A stretch of DNA of 8,241 nt from Thiotrichales bacterium (GTDB taxonomy: Bacteria > Pseudomonadota > Gammaproteobacteria > Francisellales > CACEW01). The stretch spans positions 1-8,241 of the forward strand of contig JAHFRR010000059.1 in NCBI GenBank assembly GCA_023266165.1, given 5' to 3'. The notes below the pieces were generated by a model that worked only from the letters and a program-made list of their open reading frames with translations, did not search any database and was not told the origin of the DNA. A program made the translations under genes and the position numbers. Shown here in pieces: positions 1 through 6,183 of this stretch (the stretch's first letter is position 1; each line of letters opens with the position of its first letter).

Positions 1-44
1 CTTACCTGGAAATAAAGATCGCAAGATTCCCCTTTTTGCTTCTG

Positions 45-113
45 AAGGCTTTTTCAAACTGCACCCTCCACCCTAGCCCTCCTCCGCAAGGGAGGAGGGA
101 ATAAGAAAGCCTT
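45..113. repeat. Intergenic palindromic repeat element, intact copy
   Basis: A perfect 9-bp inverted repeat (77-85 CCCTCCTCC, 91-99 GGAGGAGGG) encloses the 5-base loop GCAAG. An outer pair, AAGGCTTTTT at 45-54 and AGAAAGCCTT at 104-113, is also inverted with one mismatch, so the element is nested. The left flank has the short echo ACCCTCCACCCTAGCCCT. The purine-rich right flank GGAGGGAATAAGAAA resembles the second copy at 149-178. No U-tract follows on either strand, so a rho-independent terminator is unlikely. This looks like a REP- or MITE-like extragenic repeat; the family cannot be named from the sequence. Confidence 0.6.
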
Positions 114-148
114 ACCAATTGAATAGGTTAGAAAGATGTGTGCATGCT

Positions 149-178
149 GTAGCCCGCAAGGGGAGAGGGGACAAGAAA
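149..178. repeat. Second, truncated copy of the palindromic repeat
   Basis: TAGCCC GCAAG GGGAGAGGGG ACAAGAAA matches the loop and right arm of the element at 45-113. Its left arm is reduced to CCC, so only a 3-bp stem remains. An intact relative would read about six more bases (such as TCTCCC) before GCAAG, so a deletion between short CCC direct repeats would explain this form. The copy lies immediately upstream of the broken toxin gene. Positions 1-182 otherwise contain no gene I can support. Confidence 0.5.
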
Positions 179-218
179 TTATGATGCGAAAGTTTTTTAT
201 TTTTTAGGATTACCCACT

Positions 219-433
219 CAAAACGACATAGACCCAAAAAATATAATCGTATTCAGACATTGATTGCAGACATTTTTCATGATCCTTACACAGGTTTGGG
301 TAAGCCAGAGCCACTCAGATTTGAGCTATCTGGATGTTGGTCAAGAAGAATTGATCGTGAACACAGGCTCGTTTACAAAGTTGATAACGGTATTATTTAT
401 GTGATGCAATGCCGTTTTCACTATGAAAAGTAA
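219..433 (+). pseudogene. yoeB: Remnant of a YoeB/Txe-family mRNA interferase toxin gene
   Basis: The frame ending at TAA 431-433 reads as the C-terminal three quarters of YoeB, a ribosome-dependent mRNA endonuclease of type II toxin-antitoxin modules. Clear motifs are GLGKPEPL, SGCWSRRI, EHRLVY and CRFHY. The residues matching E. coli YoeB E46, R65 and H83 are all present (codons at 308, 365 and 419). Upstream the match breaks. QNDIDPK is readable only in another frame (219-239), and it joins the toxin frame if the six-A run at 236-241 gains one A. The usual first 15 or so residues, with the WxDYLYW-like segment, are absent. There is no ATG in the toxin frame after the stop at 182-184. No YefM antitoxin gene lies upstream. 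A sequencing error in the A-run could explain the frameshift but not the missing N-terminus. Confidence 0.75.
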
Positions 434-437
434 ATGT

Positions 438-1811
438 TCAATCTTTTTCCATCACAGCCTCACCCTTGAGGGCATAGGTCAACGCGCCTGTAATTTTAAC
501 AGGGATTTGATGCCCAATCCAGCGTGCAGGGCCTTTCAGAGTTGTGATTCTGTTATTTTCAGTACGTCCCATGACATACTCCGGGTTTTTGGAATCGGTA
601 GACTCGATTAAAATTTTGTGTGTGCTGCCAATCATGGATTGGCTGATGTGGTTGGTTTGCTGATGGATAAGGTCTTGAAGCTGATCTAAACGCGCTTTTT
701 TGATGGCTAAAGGCGTTTCATCCACAAGATCAGTGGCTGGCGTGCCAGGGCGTGGGCTGTATAGAAAGGTAAATGACTGATCAAATCCAATGGCCTTGAC
801 AAGATCCAAGGTGGCTTCAAAGTCTTGATCAGACTCTCCTGGGAAGCCTACTATAATATCCGTTGAAATGGTAATATCCGGACGGATCTGTTTGAGCTTA
901 CGAATTTTGCTTTTATATTCTAAGGCCGTGTGCCCCCGTTTCATCAAAGCCAAAATCCTGTCTGAACCGCTTTGAACGGGCAGATGCAAATGATTGGCCA
1001 GCTTAGGAATGTCTCGATAGGCCTCTATTAAAGACTCCGAAAACTCAACCGGATGGGAGGTGGTAAAGCGAATCAATGCCAGCGTTGGCAAGCGATTCAA
1101 GGCGCGAATCAGTAAAGCCAGATCAGCAACCCCGCCTTGAGATAAGCGGCCTTGGTAGTGATTCACGTTTTGGCCCAGCAAGGTGATTTCTTTAATGCCT
1201 TGTTCGACCAACTGCCCGCATTCTTTGAGAACGTCTTCAAAGGGTCGTGAGACTTCCTCGCCCCGTGTGTAAGGCACCACGCAAAAGCTGCAATATTTGC
1301 TGCAGCCTTCCATAATGGAGACGTAAGCCTTGATGCCTTGAGCTTTGGGTGCGGGAAGGCAGTCAAATTTTTCGATCTCCGGAAAGGAGATGTCCACTTG
1401 CGATTTTTGCGTTTTTCGCGCCTCTAAGATCATCTGCGGCAATCGATGAAGTGTTTGGGGGCCAAAGACCAGGTCGACATACTGGGCGCGCTTGAGGATG
1501 TCACCGCCTTCTTGCGAGGCCACGCACCCCCCCACGCCGATCAGCATTCCGGGTTTTTTTGCTTTTAGAATTCTCCAGCGGCCCAGCTGATCAAACACTT
1601 TTTCTTGCGCTTTTTCTCGAATCGAGCAGGTGTTTAAAATCAAAATATCAGCGTCTTCAGGCTGCTCTGTAGGGATCATGTTTAAATGGGTTTCCAGCAA
1701 TTGGGCCATCTTTTCAGAGTCGTAGACATTCATCTGACAACCCAAGGTTTTGACAAAATATTTTTGCGCAGGGCTGCTTTGTAGTGTCTTGATAGGCTGA
1801 GTGGCTGTCAC
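438..1811 (-). CDS. miaB: tRNA-2-methylthio-N6-dimethylallyladenosine synthase MiaB
   Basis: Radical-SAM methylthiotransferase of 457 aa that converts i6A37 to ms2i6A37 in tRNAs reading codons that begin with U; it acts in the cytosol after MiaA. The N-terminal UPF0004 domain (about 18-125) carries C25, C62 and C96, which in the family hold the auxiliary 4Fe-4S cluster. The radical-SAM motif C170-SKY-C174-SF-C177 follows, within EGCSKYCSFC and then VVPYTRGEEVSRP. The central TIM-barrel includes the HLHLPVQSGSD and TDIIVGFPGE segments, and a TRAM RNA-binding domain ends the protein (about 385-450). The start is GTG, with GGAG (complement of 1820-1823) 8 bases upstream. Length is close to the family norm (474 in E. 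coli). The ybeZ-ybeY genes often found after miaB in gammaproteobacteria are missing here; the 3' end abuts a decayed toxin gene. The function is conserved and confident. Confidence 0.97.
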   Translation of the reverse strand: MTATQPIKTLQSSPAQKYFVKTLGCQMNVYDSEKMAQLLETHLNMIPTEQPEDADILILNTCSIREKAQEKVFDQLGRWRILKAKKPGMLIGVGGCVASQEGGDILKRAQYVDLVFGPQTLHRLPQMILEARKTQKSQVDISFPEIEKFDCLPAPKAQGIKAYVSIMEGCSKYCSFCVVPYTRGEEVSRPFEDVLKECGQLVEQGIKEITLLGQNVNHYQGRLSQGGVADLALLIRALNRLPTLALIRFTTSHPVEFSESLIEAYRDIPKLANHLHLPVQSGSDRILALMKRGHTALEYKSKIRKLKQIRPDITISTDIIVGFPGESDQDFEATLDLVKAIGFDQSFTFLYSPRPGTPATDLVDETPLAIKKARLDQLQDLIHQQTNHISQSMIGSTHKILIESTDSKNPEYVMGRTENNRITTLKGPARWIGHQIPVKITGALTYALKGEAVMEKD

Positions 1812-1824
1812 AGGGAATGCTCCA

Positions 1825-1844
1825 GTGAGAAGACGTGAGAAGAC
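1825..1844. repeat. 10-bp tandem duplication in the miaB leader
   Basis: GTGAGAAGAC occurs twice head to tail, just upstream of the miaB ribosome-binding site (GGAG on the minus strand at 1820-1823). It probably lies in the 5' untranslated region of the miaB transcript. Its role is unknown and it may be a recent neutral duplication. Confidence 0.6.
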
Positions 1845-1852
1845 GGATGCTC

Positions 1853-1880
1853 AGGATACTGATTTTTGTGAAGATTGCAA
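1853..1880 (-). promoter_or_regulatory. Possible weak promoter for miaB
   Basis: On the minus strand TTGCAA (1875-1880) is followed after 16 bases by TATCCT (1853-1858). Each box matches 4 of 6 consensus bases. It sits about 40 bases before the GTG start of miaB and faces the right way. Matches of this quality are common by chance, so this is only a candidate. Confidence 0.25.
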
Positions 1881-1890
1881 GTTTCAGGTT

Positions 1891-1920
1891 TTGATATTTG
1901 GGCTGCTTATGTGATAGAAT
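1891..1920 (+). promoter_or_regulatory. Sigma-70-type promoter candidate for the POT transporter gene
   Basis: TTGATA (1891-1896, 5 of 6 to consensus) is separated by 18 bases from TAGAAT (1915-1920, 5 of 6). A TG at 1912-1913 gives an extended -10 form. Transcription would begin near 1927, leaving a leader of about 45 bases before the ATG at 1973. It lies in the 161-base divergent region shared with miaB. No obvious operator palindrome overlaps it. Confidence 0.5.
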
Positions 1921-1972
1921 CAAAAATTCGAGACCAGAATTATGATCAGAATCATGAAAAGGAGTTTAGCCC

Positions 1973-3436
1973 ATGACAGCCCACGCCCATCACCCCAAAG
2001 CCCTGTGGATATTGACAGGCAGCTATGCATTATTTATGGCAGGTGCGGGGTGTTTGTTGGCATCCACGGTGCTGTATGCCTCCACCGTATTGAAGCTGCC
2101 CACGCAGACAGCCTATGGGGTGTTCTCTGCGATGCTCGCGTTATTTTTTATCGCACCTTTGTTGGGAGGCTATATCGCAAGCCAATGGGGCTATAAGCTT
2201 GCAACGATTTTGGGTCTCGCTCTTGCTGCCGTCGGCTTAGGCTGTTTGAGCGTGCCCAGTTTACCCATGTTTTATGCGGGACTCGCGTTTTTTGCGGTAG
2301 GGAATTCTTTTGCAACCCCCGGGGTGATGTGCATGATCGATCTGTGCTATGCCAAGGATGATTTCAGGCGTGAATCTGGATTCACAATTTTCTACCTGAT
2401 CTTCAATATTGGTGCGGTGTTGGGGATTTTTGTAGGGGGTGCGGTTGCTGTTCATGAAGGGTTTTTCAGGGAGTTTCAAATGGCATCGAGCTGCCTGGTG
2501 CTCGCGTTTTTGTGGCTCGTACTCCGTCATAAAGATATTGTAGCCCACGAGGGCCGCTCTCTAGACAAACAAGTCAGTTGGTCTTTTCAAAGATGCTTGA
2601 TCAGCTTAATCTGCTTATCTATTTTGATGTTGCCTGTGAGTCTTTTTTTATTTCAGCACCTGATGTTTAACGATCTCTTGATGATTGTCTTATTAATTTC
2701 TGTCGTGGTCTTTCTGATATGCAAAGCATTACGCGCTCAGAACCCTCAGCGCAAGCGTTTATTGGCGTTTGTATTTTTGGCCTTGATCTCTACCGTGTTT
2801 TGGACGTTGTACGCGCTTGAGCCGTCGTTTTTGTCCGTCTTTGTGGCCAACAATGTCGATACGCATGTGTGGGGCGTGACTCTTCCAGCGGAAGCGTTTT
2901 TTGCCTTTGATGGCGTATTTGTGATTTTGTTTGGGGTGGTCTTAAGTCGTATTTGGTTTTATTTAAGTACCCGACATCATAACCCTTCCCTCGTCACCAA
3001 GTTCTCTGCAGCGCTTGTTATCATTGGGATTGGCTTTACTGTCTTGGCGCTCTTGGTGTATGGACATGGCAATGCGACCCCCTTTCCTGCCTGGGGTGTG
3101 ATTGTGGCCTATGCGATTTTTGCAAGCGGGGAATTACTGGTAGGCCCTCTTGGAATCTCTATGGTGGGAAGCCTTTCGCCTGATGGCATGGAAGGGTTTT
3201 TGATGGGCTTCTGGCAAGTCTGTATGGGCTTTGGTAGTGTGATTGCCGGCTGGATCGCTATGGCCCCCAACCTCCCTAACTCACCTTTGCCCTTAGCGGT
3301 CAGCAATCCCTTGTATATCAAGGTGTTTTGGATGGTCGGGGCATTTGCTATTCTCGCAGGTCTTTTGACCTTTATTGTTTCACGCGCTGTGATGCGTGTG
3401 ATGGTCGAACAAGAACCGCAGTTGCCGCAGCTGTGA
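1973..3436 (+). CDS. POT/PTR2-family (MFS) transporter lacking the ExxER motif
   Basis: Inner-membrane protein of 487 aa with about 12-14 hydrophobic segments. Members of this family normally import di- and tripeptides with protons. Family features seen are QTAYGVFSAM after TM1 (45-54), GGYIASQWGYK (65-75), the PTR2 signature FTIFYLIFNIG (137-147) preceded by RRESG, FWTLYALEPSFLSVFVANNVD (276-296), and a TM10 glutamate, E387, in SGELLVGPLGISMV. Not seen is the TM1 motif ExxERFxYYGMR: the aligned stretch is about YALFMAGAGCLL (18-29). The TM4 lysine of GNGxFKPN is T115 in GNSFATPG, and the Asp of GGxxAD is Ser70. Substrate and proton coupling are therefore uncertain. The start is supported by AAGGAG at 1959-1964, 8 bases before ATG. 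A 77-base gap separates it from aceE on the same strand, so co-transcription is possible. Peptide transport is the family default, not shown here. Confidence 0.82.
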   Translation: MTAHAHHPKALWILTGSYALFMAGAGCLLASTVLYASTVLKLPTQTAYGVFSAMLALFFIAPLLGGYIASQWGYKLATILGLALAAVGLGCLSVPSLPMFYAGLAFFAVGNSFATPGVMCMIDLCYAKDDFRRESGFTIFYLIFNIGAVLGIFVGGAVAVHEGFFREFQMASSCLVLAFLWLVLRHKDIVAHEGRSLDKQVSWSFQRCLISLICLSILMLPVSLFLFQHLMFNDLLMIVLLISVVVFLICKALRAQNPQRKRLLAFVFLALISTVFWTLYALEPSFLSVFVANNVDTHVWGVTLPAEAFFAFDGVFVILFGVVLSRIWFYLSTRHHNPSLVTKFSAALVIIGIGFTVLALLVYGHGNATPFPAWGVIVAYAIFASGELLVGPLGISMVGSLSPDGMEGFLMGFWQVCMGFGSVIAGWIAMAPNLPNSPLPLAVSNPLYIKVFWMVGAFAILAGLLTFIVSRAVMRVMVEQEPQLPQL

Positions 3437-3454
3437 TACTGTGTTAAATTTTAT

Positions 3455-3487
3455 TATCTCTTTTACTATCTCTTTTACTATCTCTTA
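3455..3487. repeat. 12-bp tandem repeat in the aceE leader
   Basis: The unit TATCTCTTTTAC is present 2.75 times without a mismatch (3455-3466, 3467-3478 and 3479-3487). It lies between the transporter stop and the aceE ribosome-binding site, 26 bases before the aceE ATG. The tract is pyrimidine-rich and would lie in the aceE leader or the POT-aceE spacer. Copy number could change by slippage, altering spacing but not the reading frame of any gene. A TATTAT at 3452-3457 overlaps its start but has no convincing -35 box. Confidence 0.85.
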
Positions 3488-3513
3488 ACGGGCAGGATGG
3501 AAGGACACAAGAC

Positions 3514-6183
3514 ATGACAACACCTATTCAGGATCTCGATCCTCTGGAAACCTCAGAATGGCTGGCGTCTCTTCAGTCAGTCATCGAAGAGAACGGCGTA
3601 GCGCGCGCACAATTTCTCTTGCAGAAACTGCAAGATCAGGCTCAGGTATTGGGGCTTGCGCACAGCTATAGGGGCACGCCTTATCGCAATACGATCTCAA
3701 CTCAGCATCAGCCGACCTATCCAGGTGATCTGGCGCTGGAAACCAAAATTGAGGCGCTGGTTCGTTGGAATGCCGCTGTTACAGTGGCAGGAGCAAACCA
3801 TCGAGAAGGAACGTTGGGGGGGCATATTGGCTCTTTTGCATCGAGTTGCTCACTCTATGAAGTGGGGCAGATGCACTTTTTCAAAGGGGCCAGTCAAGAT
3901 AAACCCGGGGATTTGCTCTATATCCAAGGCCATGTCTCCCCTGGGATCTATGCCCGATCGTTTTTGGAAGGTCGCATTTCTGAAGAGCAACTGTTTAACT
4001 TTCGGATGGAAGCGAGCGGCAAAGGCGTGTCCTCCTATCCTCATCCCTGGTTGATGCCGACCTATTGGCAGTTCCCCACGGTGTCGATGGGGCTTGGGCC
4101 GTTGAGTGCCATCTATCAAGCGCGTTTTATGAAATACCTAGAGCATCGCGGACTCATTCCTACCAGCACGCGTAAGATCTGGGCCTTTTGTGGAGATGGC
4201 GAAATGGATGAGCCGGAATCCTTAGGGGCCGTGGGGCGCGCGGGACGAGAGAAATTAGATAATTTGATTTTCGTGATCAACTGCAATCTTCAAAGACTGG
4301 ATGGTCTGGTCAATGGTAATGGGAAGATCATTCAAGAGTTTGAGCGTATCTTTCTGGGGGCAGGCTGGAATGTCATTAAAGTGATTTGGGGATCGAACTG
4401 GGAGCCTTTATTTGCAAAAGACCAGGACGGATTGCTCTTGAAAGCGCTGGGGGATGCGTGTGATGGGGATTTTCAAACCTATCATTCTCGGGGTGGGGCG
4501 TATATGCGCGCGCACCTGTTTGGTCGTGACCCTCAACTTTTGCAGATGGTAGAAGGCATGAGTGATGAGGAGATACACGGTTTGGCGCGTGGGGGGCATG
4601 ACCCTCAAAAAATCTATGCAGCCTATCAATCTGCAGTAAACCATACGGGGCAGCCGACTGTGATTCTCGCCAAAACCATCAAGGGCTATGGGATGGGTGA
4701 TGCGGGAGAATCTAAAAACATCGCCCATAATCAAAAAAAATTAAAAGTGGATGAGCTCAAATACATGAGAGATCGCTTCCAGGTGCCTATCTCAGACCAG
4801 GTCGTTGAGCATTATGAGCGATTCAAGCCTGATGAAAAAACCCCTGAGATGCAGTATCTACATGCCCGGCGTAAAGCGTTGGGGGGCTATCTTCCCGAGC
4901 GCCTGGTGAAAACAGAAAATTTTAACATCCCGCATTATCAAGCATTTGCAGGGAGATTGCTGGGGGGCACCGCGGAGGGCCGTGAGATGTCCACCACCAC
5001 GGCGTATGTCCAGATGCTCACGCATCTCTGCAAGGATGAGAGTATCGGCAAGCGCGTGGTGCCTATTGTGCCTGATGAGTCTAGAACCTTTGGGATGGAA
5101 GGCCTGTTTCGCCAGCTGGGCATCTACAACGCGGAAGGCCAGCGCTATGAGCCTGAAGATCGTCAGCAAGTGATGTATTACAAAGAGTCCATCGATGGGC
5201 AGATCCTTCAAGAGGGGATCAACGAAGCAGGCGCATTTGGCTCTTGGGTTGCAGCTGCAACCTCTTATAGCAATCATCAGATCACCATGATCCCGTTTTA
5301 TATTTATTATTCCATGTTTGGCTTTCAACGGATTGGAGATCTGGCTTGGATGGCTGGAGATCAAAGGGCGCGTGGCTTTTTAATTGGGGGCACTTCAGGG
5401 CGCACCACGCTCAATGGCGAAGGGTTGCAGCATGAAGATGGTCATAGCCATGTTCAAGCAGGCTTGATCCCCAATTGTAAAACGTATGACCCGGCGTTTG
5501 CCTATGAACTGGCTGTCATTATTTGGCATGGCTTAAAAGATATGTTTGAAGATCATCATGATGTTTATTATTATATTACAACCATGAATGAAAACTACAG
5601 CCATCCACCGATGCCAGAAGGCTCAGAGCTAGGCATTATCAAGGGTTTATATTTGTTTAAATCTGCTGATCAGCAGCAGAAACAAAAACTTCACGTGCAG
5701 CTGTTGGGTTCAGGCAGTATTTTCAATGAAGTGATAGAAGCCGCTCAGCTGTTAGTAGAGAACCATCAGGTCAGCGCCAATATTTGGGGCATGCCCAGTA
5801 GCAATGAGCTGTATCGAGATGCGGTGGATGCTCAGCGCTGGTCTAGGATGCATCCCGGGGAGACCGGCCGCGTGAGCTATTTGAATCAGTGTCTGGATCC
5901 TACCGAAGGCCCGATTATCGCCGCGACCGACTATGTGCGTCTTTACACAGAGCAGCTCAGAGAATTTATGCCGCGACGCTATGAAACGCTGGGGACAGAC
6001 GGGTTTGGGCGAAGTGATACGCGTGAACACTTGAGGGCGCACTTTGAGGTCGATCGCTACTATATCACGGTGACAGCGCTGAAAGCTTTGGCTGATGAGG
6101 GTGAGATCCCTTACCATCAAGTCAAAGAAGCCATCAAGCGTTATCAGCTTGATCCTGAGAAGAAAAACCCGCTGTGCGTGTAA
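3514..6183 (+). CDS. aceE: Pyruvate dehydrogenase E1 component, homodimeric type
   Basis: Thiamine-diphosphate enzyme of 889 aa (887 in E. coli) that decarboxylates pyruvate and passes the acetyl group to the lipoyl arms of E2 (AceF); cytosolic. The ThDP/Mg site is GDGEMDE (GDG 227-229) followed by NCNLQRLDG (256-264). The mobile-loop histidine is H405 in GESKNIAH (E. coli H407). The activating glutamate is E571 in ILQEGINEAGA. GEGLQHEDGHSH carries H640 and H644. The C-terminal transketolase-like domain is complete and ends near YRHQVKEAI-type sequence. All key residues are present, so it should be active. AAGGA (3501-3505), 8 bases before ATG, supports the start. No PdhR-like operator is visible upstream. 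The expected aceF and lpd genes do not follow; the next gene overlaps its stop and encodes an export channel, so the E2 and E3 subunits must be encoded elsewhere. Confidence 0.97.
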   Translation: MTTPIQDLDPLETSEWLASLQSVIEENGVARAQFLLQKLQDQAQVLGLAHSYRGTPYRNTISTQHQPTYPGDLALETKIEALVRWNAAVTVAGANHREGTLGGHIGSFASSCSLYEVGQMHFFKGASQDKPGDLLYIQGHVSPGIYARSFLEGRISEEQLFNFRMEASGKGVSSYPHPWLMPTYWQFPTVSMGLGPLSAIYQARFMKYLEHRGLIPTSTRKIWAFCGDGEMDEPESLGAVGRAGREKLDNLIFVINCNLQRLDGLVNGNGKIIQEFERIFLGAGWNVIKVIWGSNWEPLFAKDQDGLLLKALGDACDGDFQTYHSRGGAYMRAHLFGRDPQLLQMVEGMSDEEIHGLARGGHDPQKIYAAYQSAVNHTGQPTVILAKTIKGYGMGDAGESKNIAHNQKKLKVDELKYMRDRFQVPISDQVVEHYERFKPDEKTPEMQYLHARRKALGGYLPERLVKTENFNIPHYQAFAGRLLGGTAEGREMSTTTAYVQMLTHLCKDESIGKRVVPIVPDESRTFGMEGLFRQLGIYNAEGQRYEPEDRQQVMYYKESIDGQILQEGINEAGAFGSWVAAATSYSNHQITMIPFYIYYSMFGFQRIGDLAWMAGDQRARGFLIGGTSGRTTLNGEGLQHEDGHSHVQAGLIPNCKTYDPAFAYELAVIIWHGLKDMFEDHHDVYYYITTMNENYSHPPMPEGSELGIIKGLYLFKSADQQQKQKLHVQLLGSGSIFNEVIEAAQLLVENHQVSANIWGMPSSNELYRDAVDAQRWSRMHPGETGRVSYLNQCLDPTEGPIIAATDYVRLYTEQLREFMPRRYETLGTDGFGRSDTREHLRAHFEVDRYYITVTALKALADEGEIPYHQVKEAIKRYQLDPEKKNPLCV

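Noticed and set aside
2..76. Open frame ending at TAG 74-76 that could be the tail of an upstream gene
   Set aside because: About 24 codons, no recognisable motif, no start inside the window, and it runs into the palindromic repeat. It does not resemble a YefM antitoxin C-terminus.
112..131. TTACCAATTGAATAGGTTAG as an operator-like palindrome
   Set aside because: The half-sites match poorly and no functional gene lies nearby for it to control.
415..429. Inverted repeat TTTTCA-CTA-TGAAAA between the toxin remnant and miaB
   Set aside because: A 6-bp, A/T-rich stem with no following U-run on either strand, and it overlaps codons; too weak for a bidirectional terminator.
423..611. 62-aa plus-strand ORF opposite the end of miaB
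   Set aside because: It lies antisense within a well-conserved gene, has no convincing ribosome-binding site and no recognisable product.
3437..3513. Dedicated promoter or PdhR-type operator for aceE
   Set aside because: TATTAT at 3452-3457 lacks a properly spaced -35 box, and no ATTGGT/ACCAAT palindrome is present.
4858..5364. 168-aa minus-strand ORF inside aceE
   Set aside because: An antisense shadow of conserved aceE coding sequence. The other antisense and alternate-frame ORFs within aceE, tolC, miaB and the transporter were rejected for the same reason.
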